64,000 bases of DNA from Thiovibrio sp964588325 (GTDB lineage Bacteria; Desulfobacterota; Desulfobulbia; Desulfobulbales; Desulfurivibrionaceae), in contig CAZPOR010000009.1 in NCBI GenBank assembly GCA_964588325.1, forward strand, positions 62,001 through 126,000, in the 5' to 3' direction. A program made the translations under genes and the position numbers. Under the pieces are notes generated by a model that was not told the DNA's origin, did not search any database, and was given only the letters and a program-made list of their open reading frames with translations. This document shows positions 26,356 through 35,169 of this stretch, one piece after another (position 1 is the first letter of the stretch; each line of letters starts with the position of its first letter).

Positions 26356-27833
26356 AGGTTCTCATTGTCGTCAACGACCCCAAGGACTGGCCCCTGGCCA
26401 TCAGCGAGGTGCAGATCGTCCCGGCCCGCGCCTACCTCACCGATGCAGTTTACGCGGAGCTGACCTCGGCCAGGGTCTTCAACCTGTGCAAGTCCTACCG
26501 CTACCAGAGCACGGGCTATTATGTCTCGCTGCTGGCCGCGGCCAGGGGGCACAAGCCCCTGCCGGACGTGGCCACCATCCAGGATTTCAAGACCCAGGCC
26601 ATCATCCGCATCGCCTCCGACGATCTCGACCAGATCATTCAGCAGAGTCTGGGCCAGATCAAATCGCAGGAGTTCGTGGTGAGCATCTATTTTGGCCATA
26701 ATGTGGCCAAGCGGCACGAAAAGCTGGCCCAACAGTTGTTCAAGATCTTCCAGGCCCCCTTTCTGCGCGCCAGCTTCAGCCAGAACGAAAAAGACGGCAA
26801 ATGGCAACTGGCCGGGATCACCCCCATGGCAGCCAGCGACATTCCGGAGGATCACCGCGATTTCGCGGTGGAGATGGCCCGGGAGTACTTCAAGGGGCGG
26901 CACCGTATCTTTCACCGGCGGCGCACTGCCCGCTACGATCTGGCCATTCTCCACGATCCGGCAGAGGCGGAACCGCCCTCCAATGCCAAGGCGTTGCAGC
27001 GCATGGTCAAGGCGGCGGAATCCGTGGGGTTTGCCACGGAGTTTATCCAAAAGGATGATTACGGCAGGCTGGCCGAGTTTGATGCCCTGTTTATCCGGGA
27101 AACCACCAGCGTTCTCCACCACACCTATCGATTTGCTCGCCGTGCCGTGGCCGAAGGGCTGGTGGTGATCGACGACCCGGAATCGATCCTGCGCTGCACC
27201 AACAAGGTGTTTCTGGCCGAGATCCTCACCCGCCACCGGATTCCCATCCCCAAGACCCGTATCGTCCACCAGGGCAACTGGCAGCAGTTCGCCAAGGAAC
27301 TGGGTTTTCCCTGCGTGCTCAAGAAGCCGGACAGCTCTTTTTCCCAAGGGGTGGTCAAGGTGGAAAACGAGGTGGATCTGGCCCGCGAACTTCCAGCCCT
27401 GCTGCAAAAATCGGAGCTGGTCATCGCCCAGGAATTCATGCCCACCACCTTTGACTGGCGGGTCGGGGTTTTTGACGGGCAGCCGCTTTTTGCCTGCAAG
27501 TATTTCATGGCCCGCAAACATTGGCAGATCATCAAGCGCGATTCCGCCGGGCGCAAGCTCACCGATGGCGAGGCAGAGACCCTGCCGGTGGAGCATTGCC
27601 CGCCCGGTCTGATCAAGCTGGCGCTCAAGGCCTCGGCCCTCATCGGCGACGGCCTCTACGGGGTGGATATCAAGCAGGTGGGCAGCCGCTTTTATCTCAT
27701 CGAGATCAACGACAACCCCAATATCGACGCGGGCGTGGAAGATAAGGTGCTCAAAGACGAGCTCTACCTGCGTCTGATGCGGGTCTTTGCCCGCAGGGTG
27801 GACGAGCGCAAGGGCGGAGGGCTGTGGGCATGA
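26352..27833 (+). CDS. RimK-like ATP-grasp ligase with RLAN N-terminal domain
   Basis: A 493-residue protein. The N-terminal part (about 1-200) resembles the RimK-like ATP-grasp N-terminal (RLAN) domain; the C-terminal part (about 210-485) is an ATP-grasp fold with KVFLAEILTRHRIPIPKT, the nucleotide lysine in CVLKKPDSSFSQGVVKV and the metal-binding VDIKQVGSRFYLIEINDNPN. Such enzymes join a carboxylate to an amine, often glutamate or another amino acid, through an acyl phosphate. It overlaps the C39 gene and the GCS2-type gene by four bases each. The substrates are unknown. Confidence 0.87.
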   Translation: MKVLIVVNDPKDWPLAISEVQIVPARAYLTDAVYAELTSARVFNLCKSYRYQSTGYYVSLLAAARGHKPLPDVATIQDFKTQAIIRIASDDLDQIIQQSLGQIKSQEFVVSIYFGHNVAKRHEKLAQQLFKIFQAPFLRASFSQNEKDGKWQLAGITPMAASDIPEDHRDFAVEMAREYFKGRHRIFHRRRTARYDLAILHDPAEAEPPSNAKALQRMVKAAESVGFATEFIQKDDYGRLAEFDALFIRETTSVLHHTYRFARRAVAEGLVVIDDPESILRCTNKVFLAEILTRHRIPIPKTRIVHQGNWQQFAKELGFPCVLKKPDSSFSQGVVKVENEVDLARELPALLQKSELVIAQEFMPTTFDWRVGVFDGQPLFACKYFMARKHWQIIKRDSAGRKLTDGEAETLPVEHCPPGLIKLALKASALIGDGLYGVDIKQVGSRFYLIEINDNPNIDAGVEDKVLKDELYLRLMRVFARRVDERKGGGLWA

Positions 27834-29068
27834 GCCGGGACGGATTGTTCGCAAAATTCGGGGTCGAGCTGGAGTACATGCTGGTCCGCGAGGACACCCT
27901 GGATGTGGCGCCCATTGCCGACCGCATTCTGGAACGGGTTGCAGGCAAGATCGCCAACGAGGTGGAACGGGGGATTATGGGTTGGTCCAACGAGCTGGCC
28001 CTGCATGTGATCGAGATCAAGAACAGCACCCCGGTCCCTGCCCTGCCCATGCTGGCGGAAAAATTTCAGCAGGAGGTCGAAGAACTCGGCCGGGTGGCGG
28101 CAAGCCAGGGGGCGATCCTCCTGCCCACCGCCATGCACCCCTGGATGGACCCGCACGCGGAAACCCGGCTTTGGCCCCACGGCAACCGGGATATCTACCA
28201 CACCTACAATCGGATCTTCAACTGCCAGGGCCATGGCTGGTCCAACGTGCAGTCCACCCATCTCAATCTGGGCTTTACCGGCGACGAGGAGTTTGGCAGG
28301 CTGCATGCTGCGATCCGGCTGCTGCTCCCCATCCTCCCGGCCATCGCGGCCAGCTCGCCCGCGGCGGACGGCGCACTTACCGGCTGGCTGGACACCCGGC
28401 TCGAGTATTACCGCAACAACCAAAAGATGATTCCCTTCATTACCGGCCAGGTCATCCCGGAGCCGGTTTTCAGCGAGGCTGCGTATGAGCGGGAGATTTA
28501 CCAGCGGCTGATCCGTGAGATCGCGCCGTACGATCCGGACGGAGTGCTGGAAGCGGAATGGCTCAACTCCCGTGGGGCCATTGCCCGGTTTGACCGCAAC
28601 GCCATCGAGATTCGGGTGCTGGATATCCAGGAATGCCCGCTGGCTGATGTTTCCCTGGCCGTGCTGATCTGCGCGGCGCTGAAAGGCTTATGTGAAGGGC
28701 GTTGGGCCGGGTTGGCCCAGCAGAAGACGGCGGAAACCGGGGAGCTGGCGGAGATCTTCAGCGCTACGGTCCAAAACGGCGAACAGGTAATGATCGGTAA
28801 CCAGCGCTACCTTGCCCTGTTTGGCAGGGGGGGAAAGGCGGCCATGACCGCAGGCGAGCTGTGGCGGGAACTGGCCGCCGATTGTGCATCCGAGCTGGCC
28901 GGGGTTGGGCCTGGCATCCAACGGAGCATGGAGACTATCCTGGCGCAGGGACCGTTGTCCCGGCGGATCCTCCGGGCGCTTGGCGCCAAGCCAGACCGGG
29001 AGCGGTTCCGGAAGGTGTATAGGGAGCTGGGGAAGTGCCTGGCTCAGGGGCGGTTGTTTTTGCCGTAG
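27830..29068 (+). CDS. GCS2-type carboxylate-amine ligase
   Basis: A 412-residue protein of the glutamate-cysteine ligase family 2 fold. Family features: FGVELEYMLV (about 8-17), an E-x-N/K segment in IEIKNSTP, HPWMDPH, QGHGWSNVQSTHLNLGF and RFDRNAIEIRVLDIQECP. The enzyme would form an amide or peptide bond using ATP, probably with an amino acid. It starts within the ATGA that ends the ATP-grasp gene. Together with the C39 peptidase and PHP enzyme it forms a four-gene operon for an unidentified peptide-like product. Confidence 0.87.
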   Translation: MSRDGLFAKFGVELEYMLVREDTLDVAPIADRILERVAGKIANEVERGIMGWSNELALHVIEIKNSTPVPALPMLAEKFQQEVEELGRVAASQGAILLPTAMHPWMDPHAETRLWPHGNRDIYHTYNRIFNCQGHGWSNVQSTHLNLGFTGDEEFGRLHAAIRLLLPILPAIAASSPAADGALTGWLDTRLEYYRNNQKMIPFITGQVIPEPVFSEAAYEREIYQRLIREIAPYDPDGVLEAEWLNSRGAIARFDRNAIEIRVLDIQECPLADVSLAVLICAALKGLCEGRWAGLAQQKTAETGELAEIFSATVQNGEQVMIGNQRYLALFGRGGKAAMTAGELWRELAADCASELAGVGPGIQRSMETILAQGPLSRRILRALGAKPDRERFRKVYRELGKCLAQGRLFLP

Positions 29069-29087
29069 CAGACGTTTGTAAAAAAGC

Positions 29088-29323
29088 ACCCTTCGACAGG
29101 CTCAGGGCGAACGGTGTTTTTTTATTCATTGAGGAACCTTGCAACATTCGTCACACCGGTGAAAACCGGTGTCCAGTTTTTTAGAACCTCCAGAAATTAC
29201 TGGATACCGGCTTTCGCCGGTATGACGGAAAACATATTCGAGACGATTTTTCCAAGGCTCCCATTGTTCTTCCGTTCGTGCTGAGCCCTTCGTCAAGCTC
29301 AGGAGAGCCCTGTCGAAGCACCG
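29088..29323. repeat. REP-like palindrome, family A copy 7, long-form arm, with nested second repeat
   Basis: Left arm 29089-29114 is standard. The right arm 29271-29322 is the long form with an extra internal segment. The distance between arms is about 155 bases, much more than the usual 25, because a different palindrome (29149-29227) lies inside. Confidence 0.82.
29149..29227. repeat. Second-family palindrome (family B) nested in family A copy
   Basis: CGTCACACCGGTGAAAACCG (29149-) is complementary to 29200-29227 (CTGGATACCGGCTTTCGCCG and on), each arm also containing its own short stem. This type of element (with a central CTGGAT/ATCCAG) is common in proteobacterial genomes. Confidence 0.82.
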
Positions 29324-29337
29324 TCCTTCTAGTCCCT

Positions 29338-29835
29338 CTAATCAACCACCAAGTGGGCTTTCAGTATCTTCAGTTTGGCCGGGCCCACCCCCTTGACCGC
29401 GTCCAGTTCGTCAATGGCGTTGATCCTGCCGTGCTGCTCACGAAACTCGATGATTCTCCGGGCAAAGGCCGGACCGATCCCGGGGATGGTGGTCAACAGC
29501 TCTTCGTCGGCCTGATTGATGGGGATGGGTTTGAAAAAAAGAGGGGCCAGTCTGGCCGGCGGAGGTTTTGCGGCGTTGGCGTGGTGTTCTGGAGGCGGCG
29601 TGGCCTGGGGCTGTTCTTCCTCTCCGGGATATTCCGCGTCGGCTGGCACCCGGTAGAGTCCGGTGGCGACGGAACCATCGCACCAGGCAAGTTTTTGCGG
29701 GGCGGGAACTTGCCTGGCTGGGTTGGTAAGCCAGCCCAGCCGGACAGCAGTGACAAGCAGTATCCCCAAGGCGAAAAGGATCAGCACCATTGGGCGCCGG
29801 TCCTTTCTCTCTGAATCACTGTTTTTTGCGTTCAT
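29338..29835 (-). CDS. ComEA-like helix-hairpin-helix protein
   Basis: A 165-residue protein with one N-terminal membrane segment (about 17-34), a proline-rich linker and a C-terminal double helix-hairpin-helix domain: INQADEELLTTIPGIGPAFARRIIEFREQHG and a second GVGPAKLKIL motif. Such proteins bind DNA without sequence preference and can act in DNA uptake. It overlaps the 3' end of cimA by 20 bases on the same strand. No other competence genes are present here. Confidence 0.85.
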   Translation of the reverse strand: MNAKNSDSERKDRRPMVLILFALGILLVTAVRLGWLTNPARQVPAPQKLAWCDGSVATGLYRVPADAEYPGEEEQPQATPPPEHHANAAKPPPARLAPLFFKPIPINQADEELLTTIPGIGPAFARRIIEFREQHGRINAIDELDAVKGVGPAKLKILKAHLVVD

Positions 29836-31408
29836 CCTTCATGAGCTTGTAGGTGATGCTGTCCACCAGCGCCTGCCAGCTTGCCTCGATGATGTCCGGG
29901 GAAACTCCCACCGTGCCCCAGTGGCTGTCGCGGTCGCGGGATTCGATCAACACCCGTACCCTGGCCTCGGTGCCGTGTTCGCTGGCCAGCACCCGCACCT
30001 TGTAGTCCTGCAGCTCCATCTCCTTGAGGTTGGGATAGAACCGGGTGAGCGCCTTGCGCAGCGACTTGTCCAGGGCGTTGACCGGGCCGTTGCCCAGGGC
30101 TGCGGTATGCACCTCTTCGCCGCCCACGGCCAGCCGGATGGTGGCCTCCTCCTGCAAGGTGCCGTCCGGACTCTTCTGGCTCATCACCCGGAAGCCGTGC
30201 AGATCGAAATATTTCTTCGGCGCCCCCAGGGCGCGGCGCATGAGGAGCTCGAAGGAGGCCTCGGCCCCTTCGTATTGAAAACCCTGATTTTCCAACTCCT
30301 TCAGCTCCTTGACGATGGCGCTGACCACCGGGTCCTTGCTGTCCAGATCCAGGCCGAACTTTTTGGCCTTGACCAGCACGTTGCTTTTGCCGGAAAGATC
30401 CGAGATCAATACCCGCCGCACGTTGCCCACCTTTTCCGGCTCCAGGTGCTCGTAGGTCAGGGGGTTGCGCTGCACGGCGCTGACGTGGATGCCGCCCTTG
30501 TGGGCAAAGGCCGACTGCCCCACATAGGGTTGGTATTTGTTGGGCGAGAGATTGGCCAGCTCGGAAACATAGCGGGAAACCTCGGTGAGCCGGTGCAGGT
30601 TGGCGGCGGCGGTAAAGTCGTAGCCCATTTTCAGGGCCAGGGCCGGCATGATCGAGGTGAGGTTGGCGTTGCCGCACCGCTCGCCAAAACCGTTGGCCGT
30701 GCCCTGCACCTGGGTGGCGCCCAGAGAAACGGCGATCAGGGAGTTGGCCACCGCGCATTCGGAATCGTTGTGGGCATGGATGCCGAACTTGACCGTGGCT
30801 TTTTTCGCCTGCAGGTGCGCCTTCACCGCTTCGATGATCGCGGCAAGCTCGGTGGGCAGGGTGCCGCCGTTGGTTTCGCACAGACACAGACAATCGGCTC
30901 CCCCGGCAATGGCCCGGTCCAGGGTGGCATAAGCATATTCCGGGTTGGCCTTGAAGCCGTCGAAAAAATGCTCGGCATCGTAGATCAGATGCTGGACATG
31001 GGGCCGCAGATACCTGAGCGATTCCTCAATGATCAGCAGATTGTCTGCCAATTCGATGCGCAGGGCGTCGTGGACATGGATATCCCAGGTCTTGCCGAAG
31101 ATGGTGATCCCCGGGGTCTTCGCGGCGAGCAAGGCATTGAGGTTGACATCCTGTTCCGCCGGGTTGGCGAAGAGCCGGGTGGAACCGAAGGCAGTCACCT
31201 TGGTATGTTTGAGTTCGTACTTCTGGATCTCCTTGAAGTACTCAACGTCCTTGGGATTGGAGCCCGGCCAGCCGCCTTCGACAAAGTCGATCCCCAGTTC
31301 GTCGAACTTGAGGGTGATGCGCAGCTTGTCCTCCAGCGAGAGGTTGAAATTCTCGGCCTGGGTACCGTCCCGCAGGGTAGTATCGTAGATGGCGACTTTT
31401 CCGGCCAT
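29816..31408 (-). CDS. cimA: (R)-citramalate synthase
   Basis: Condenses pyruvate and acetyl-CoA to citramalate, the first step of the threonine-independent isoleucine route. 530 residues. The N-terminal HMGL-like barrel has DTTLRDGTQ (9-17), the metal-binding HAHNDSECAVANS and the C-terminal LeuA-type allosteric dimer domain (from about 390). The length and NFNLSLEDKL motif favour citramalate synthase over 2-isopropylmalate synthase. It is followed by comEA with an overlap; lysC lies upstream across a 170-base gap. Confidence 0.92.
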   Translation of the reverse strand: MAGKVAIYDTTLRDGTQAENFNLSLEDKLRITLKFDELGIDFVEGGWPGSNPKDVEYFKEIQKYELKHTKVTAFGSTRLFANPAEQDVNLNALLAAKTPGITIFGKTWDIHVHDALRIELADNLLIIEESLRYLRPHVQHLIYDAEHFFDGFKANPEYAYATLDRAIAGGADCLCLCETNGGTLPTELAAIIEAVKAHLQAKKATVKFGIHAHNDSECAVANSLIAVSLGATQVQGTANGFGERCGNANLTSIMPALALKMGYDFTAAANLHRLTEVSRYVSELANLSPNKYQPYVGQSAFAHKGGIHVSAVQRNPLTYEHLEPEKVGNVRRVLISDLSGKSNVLVKAKKFGLDLDSKDPVVSAIVKELKELENQGFQYEGAEASFELLMRRALGAPKKYFDLHGFRVMSQKSPDGTLQEEATIRLAVGGEEVHTAALGNGPVNALDKSLRKALTRFYPNLKEMELQDYKVRVLASEHGTEARVRVLIESRDRDSHWGTVGVSPDIIEASWQALVDSITYKLMKDERKKQ

Positions 31409-31578
31409 TCTGTTTCCTTATTTTTTTGTAACTATCCAGCAGCACCACATCTGCTTCGCAGTCTCGCTGCGCTCGCTTAGCTGTCATCCGCCTGCTCATG
31501 TGCAATAGCACACTTCGACTGCTGAACAGTTACATTCCGTGGTTTCCGTTCAATCCCGGCATCAAGCTGGATAGTTTC
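31409..31578. repeat. Inverted-repeat-rich gap between lysC and cimA
   Basis: AACTATCCAGC (31430-31440) is exactly complementary to GCTGGATAGTT (31566-31576). A second partial copy, CTGCTGAACAGTTAC (about 31519-31533), is complementary with two mismatches to the same left arm. No gene is seen. It could be a small palindromic element or a remnant of one. Confidence 0.45.
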
Positions 31579-32895
31579 TTACTTGTTACTTTTGGCTTTC
31601 GGCTTTGTTGCCGGTTTTGCCTTGGGGGCTGCCTTGGCTTTCCCAGGAGCAGCGCTCTTGGCAGGCTTTTTCTTGGCACCCCCTTTCTCCAGCTTGAAGG
31701 CGTCATGCAGAGCCCGCACCGCAAGCTCGGTGTATTTTTCCTCGATGACGCAGGAAACCTTGATCTCCGAGGTGGAAATCATCAGGATGTTGATCCCTTC
31801 GTCGGAGAGCACCTTGAACATGGTGGAGGCGATGCCCGCGTGGTTGCGCATGCCGACTCCGACGATGGAGACCTTGGCGATGTTGTCCGAGCCGGTCACC
31901 CCTTCGGCGCCGATGTCCGCCACCACCTTCTTCATGATCTGCATGGTTTTTTTGTAATCGGTGCGCGGCACGGTGAAGGTCATGTCGGTGAGCGCGCCTT
32001 CCCGGGTGTTCTGGATGATCATGTCCACCACGATCCCCTGGCTGGTGATCGGGCTGAAAACCCGGGATGCGGTGCCCGGCACGTCCGGCACCTTGGAAAT
32101 GGTGATGCGTGCTTCGTTCTTGCTGCAGGTAACTCCGGATACCGGATTCGATTCCATTTCTTTATCCTCCTCTACCACCCATGTTCCTTCGGTTTCCGTG
32201 AAGGTGGAACGAACATGGACAGGAACTTTATATCGTTTGGCGAAACCGACCGAGCGGATGTCCAGCACCTTGGCGCCCAGGCTGGCCAGTTCCAGCATTT
32301 CATCGTAGGAGATGCGGTCGATCTTGCGGGCGTTTTTGCAGATGTTGGGGTCGGTGGTGTACACCCCCTCCACATCGGTGTAGATCTCGCATTCGTCCGC
32401 CTTGAGCGCCGCGGCCAGGGCCACGGCCGTGGTGTCGGAGCCGCCGCGGCCCAGGGTGGTGAGGTCGCCGTCCTCGGTGACCCCCTGAAACCCCGCGACC
32501 ACCACGATCTTGCCGTTTTTCAGATGGCGGTTGATCAGGGTGGTGTCGATGTTTTTGATCCTGGCCTTGGTGTGCATGGTGTCGGTGACGATCCGCACCT
32601 GATCGCCCAGGAGCGACACCGAGTCAAGCCCGGCCTCTTTCACCGCCATGGCGAACAGGGCGATGGTCACCTGTTCGCCGGTGGCCAGGAGCATGTCCAT
32701 CTCCCGGGGGTCGGGGATGGCCTGCATCTGGTTGGCCAAATCGACGAAGCGGTTGGTTTCGCCGGCCATGGCCGAGAGCACCACCACCATCCGGTGTCCC
32801 TTGCGGTGATACCCCATGACCCGTTCGGCCACCGCCTTGATTTTTTGCGGGTTTGCCACCGAGGTCCCGCCGAATTTCTGCACGATTAACGCCAT
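31579..32895 (-). CDS. lysC: Aspartate kinase with lysine-rich C-terminal tail
   Basis: First enzyme of the lysine, threonine and methionine pathway. 438 residues: kinase domain with KFGGTSVANP (7-16) and GRGGSDTTAVALAAAL, then two ACT domains for feedback control (about 265-405; SIVGVGMRNHAGIASTMFKVL). From residue about 405 there is a 34-residue tail of Lys, Ala and Pro with twelve Lys and no acidic residue, like histone H1-type tails; it is not part of the catalytic fold. The ATG at 32895 follows AGGAG at a rather long spacing. Confidence 0.94.
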   Translation of the reverse strand: MALIVQKFGGTSVANPQKIKAVAERVMGYHRKGHRMVVVLSAMAGETNRFVDLANQMQAIPDPREMDMLLATGEQVTIALFAMAVKEAGLDSVSLLGDQVRIVTDTMHTKARIKNIDTTLINRHLKNGKIVVVAGFQGVTEDGDLTTLGRGGSDTTAVALAAALKADECEIYTDVEGVYTTDPNICKNARKIDRISYDEMLELASLGAKVLDIRSVGFAKRYKVPVHVRSTFTETEGTWVVEEDKEMESNPVSGVTCSKNEARITISKVPDVPGTASRVFSPITSQGIVVDMIIQNTREGALTDMTFTVPRTDYKKTMQIMKKVVADIGAEGVTGSDNIAKVSIVGVGMRNHAGIASTMFKVLSDEGINILMISTSEIKVSCVIEEKYTELAVRALHDAFKLEKGGAKKKPAKSAAPGKAKAAPKAKPATKPKAKSNK

Positions 32896-33189
32896 TGGTG
32901 CCTGCTGCTCCTGATGTGTAATGTTGAAAAAATGCGGCCCGCATCTGGTGGAGCCGGAAAAAATCCGAAAAAGCAGTGTGCATTACTTTTATTTTTTTTT
33001 CAACCGAACAAATTGTTTGACGCAGGATTTTCCTGTTGTGCCGGGAAAATTCTTGCTTGTGGGAAAATGACCGGCAAAAGAAACTTGTAATACTTGCCAG
33101 ATATTGCTAAACAATAGGGGTTTATCCAAGCTAGGCGCATCCATATGACTGCGTGAGTGTCCCACAATCCTATGGAATGGAGCATTACG
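32896..33189. other. Divergent promoter region between lysC and M23 gene
   Basis: About 290 bases without a convincing gene. AT-rich tracts (T8 near 32993) suggest promoters for both divergent genes, but I cannot assign -35/-10 pairs confidently. Confidence 0.4.
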
Positions 33190-34614
33190 ATGGCAGAAAA
33201 AATCAACATATTCGCCCAGGTCCGCAACATCTGCAAGGCTTCCCTTTTCTGGATATGCCCGCCGTGCCTCGCCGCCCTATCCCGGGCTTTGGCCCGTTTT
33301 CACACCAACACGCAAAGACAGTTGGTTCTCTTTTTAAACACCGCCCATTTCCTTACCATCGGCGTTTCCCTCGCGCTGGTGGTCGCTTTTTTTCTCTATG
33401 CCGTAGATGGGCGTCCCATCAAGGGTGAGCCTTCTTACGCTTCCGAAGAAAGCGAAGAGTTTCTCCCCAACGTCCGGGAGATTGTCGGAGAAATCCGCCC
33501 GGGAGATTCGCTGAGCTCCTCCTTCCGCTCCAACGGGGTTGACGAGGAGGTGCGGGAGTCGGTGATCTCCGCCTTTGACGGGGTGATGGATTTCAGGGAG
33601 ATGAAGCCCAATGACCGCTACACCCTGACCCTTGACAACGATGGCACTCTGCTCAAATGTCTCTACGAGTCAGGCCCGCTCGAGGTTCATGCCATCGAGC
33701 GCACGCCCCAGGGCTCCTTGGCGGCCAAGAAGCTTGACGTCTCGCTCGATTGCCGGACCGTGAAGTTGCGGGGCAGGATCGAATCCTCCCTTTTTGCCGC
33801 GCTGGCCGCCTTTAAGGAAGATGCCAAGCTGGTTTACACCTTTGCCGACATCTTTGCCTCAAAGATCGATTTCAACACCGAAACCCGGTTTGGCGATACC
33901 TTTGAGTTAGTCGTCGAGAAATATTACAAAAACAACGAGTTTGTCGGCTACGGAAAGATTCTGGTGGCGCGTTACAACAGCAAGGAAGTCGGCCCGCTCG
34001 AAGGATTTTATTTCGACCAGGGCGGCAAGTCCGCGTATTTCGACCACCGGGGCTACGAACTGGGCGAATCGTTTATCCGCTCCCCCATCCCCATGGCCAG
34101 GGTTTCTTCCGGTTTTTCCTATAACCGCCGCCATCCGGTGCTGGATATAGTCCGTCCGCACCTGGGCATTGATCTCGCAGCGCCCATGGGCACCCCGATC
34201 ATGGCCACCTCCGACGGCAGGGTGAAGTTTGCCGGATGGAAAGGCGGCTACGGCAAGCAGATCATCCTTGACCACGGCGGCGGCTACCAGACCTACTACG
34301 GGCATCTTTCCCGCTTCGCCAACAGTATCAAGGCCGGGGCCAAGGTGCGGCAAAAACAGGTCATCGGCTATGTCGGCTCCACCGGCATCTCCACCGGCCC
34401 GCATCTCGACTACCGGATGGCGCAGAACGGCGTATTCGCCAACCCCTTCAATGTCAAATTTCGTCCGCGCTCCCAATTGTCGGGAACCCAGTTGGTTCTC
34501 TTCCGGCAGGATTTTCAGTCTCTCACCCAATTGGCCAGCAGCTTGGATGATCCCAAGGTCGTTGTGGTGAAGAATGTGGTGGTGACTCCGGACAACCCGA
34601 TCTCCATGCTCTAA
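33190..34614 (+). CDS. M23 family metallopeptidase, membrane anchored
   Basis: A 474-residue murein-peptidase-type protein. One transmembrane segment at about 40-65 anchors it in the inner membrane. Residues 85-260 form an OapA/Csd-like region with a GDSLSSSFRSNGV segment; the C-terminal LytM domain contains the zinc ligands H-x8-D in HLGIDLAAPMGTP, and GHLSRF and GPHLDYRM. Probably cuts peptidoglycan cross-links during growth or division. The ATG at 33190 has GGAG eight bases upstream; a longer frame begins at 33157. Confidence 0.87.
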   Translation: MAEKINIFAQVRNICKASLFWICPPCLAALSRALARFHTNTQRQLVLFLNTAHFLTIGVSLALVVAFFLYAVDGRPIKGEPSYASEESEEFLPNVREIVGEIRPGDSLSSSFRSNGVDEEVRESVISAFDGVMDFREMKPNDRYTLTLDNDGTLLKCLYESGPLEVHAIERTPQGSLAAKKLDVSLDCRTVKLRGRIESSLFAALAAFKEDAKLVYTFADIFASKIDFNTETRFGDTFELVVEKYYKNNEFVGYGKILVARYNSKEVGPLEGFYFDQGGKSAYFDHRGYELGESFIRSPIPMARVSSGFSYNRRHPVLDIVRPHLGIDLAAPMGTPIMATSDGRVKFAGWKGGYGKQIILDHGGGYQTYYGHLSRFANSIKAGAKVRQKQVIGYVGSTGISTGPHLDYRMAQNGVFANPFNVKFRPRSQLSGTQLVLFRQDFQSLTQLASSLDDPKVVVVKNVVVTPDNPISML

Positions 34615-34622
34615 TGTGCAAT

Positions 34623-34652
34623 CCCGTTCGCCCTGTGCCCTGCCGAAGGGCG
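34623..34652. repeat. Possible single arm of family A repeat
   Basis: CCGTTCGCCCTGTGCCCTGC and the following CGAAGGG resemble the right arm of family A with several changes. No partner arm is evident. Treat as a degraded half-copy. Confidence 0.4.
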
Positions 34653-34685
34653 GCCCAATACGCCTGATGGCCGGATACGCCTTTC

Positions 34686-35153
34686 TTGCTTCCCCCCCCC
34701 TTTCATATCGTTTTGGTCCAGCCGGAGATTCCTCCCAACACCGGGAGCATCGCCCGGCTGTGCGGAGCCACGGACACCGTCCTGCATCTGGTCCGCCCCC
34801 TGGGCTTTTCCACCGATGACAAGCACCTGAAGCGGGCCGGTCTCGATTACTGGAAATTTGTCGATATCCGCTACTGGGACAGTTTCGAGGAATTTCTCGC
34901 AGCCCAGGACGAGCTGCGCTTGCACTTTTTCACCACCAAGGTGGAGCGGGCGTACACCGAGGTAGCCTACCAGCCAGGCGATTATCTGGTCTTTGGCCGC
35001 GAGACCAAGGGGCTGCCCGAGGAGATCATCTCCCTCTACCGGGACCGGTGCGCCACCATCCCCATGTCCAACCCAAATATCCGCAGCATCAACCTGGGCA
35101 TGGCCGCGGCGGTGGTGCTCTACGAGGCGATCAGGCAGCGGGGGCTGGGGTGA
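34686..35153 (+). CDS. trmL: tRNA (cytidine/uridine(34)-2'-O)-methyltransferase
   Basis: SPOUT methyltransferase that modifies the wobble base of tRNALeu. 155 residues. N-terminal IVLVQPEIPPNTGSIARLC and the SAM-binding trefoil knot segments GRETKGLPEEI and IPMSNPNIRSINLGMAAAVVLYE are diagnostic. The start is uncertain: TTG at 34686 precedes a run of nine C (34692-34700). An upstream ATG at 34667 would be in frame if the run had eight C. No good Shine-Dalgarno sequence is visible at either start. Confidence 0.9.
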   Translation: MLPPPFHIVLVQPEIPPNTGSIARLCGATDTVLHLVRPLGFSTDDKHLKRAGLDYWKFVDIRYWDSFEEFLAAQDELRLHFFTTKVERAYTEVAYQPGDYLVFGRETKGLPEEIISLYRDRCATIPMSNPNIRSINLGMAAAVVLYEAIRQRGLG

Positions 35154-35169
35154 TCTGCCTGCCTGCGGA

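Noticed and set aside
33000..33236. ORF on the minus strand in the lysC/M23 intergenic region
   Set aside because: It is AT-rich, has no ribosome site, overlaps the M23 start and has no recognisable domain.
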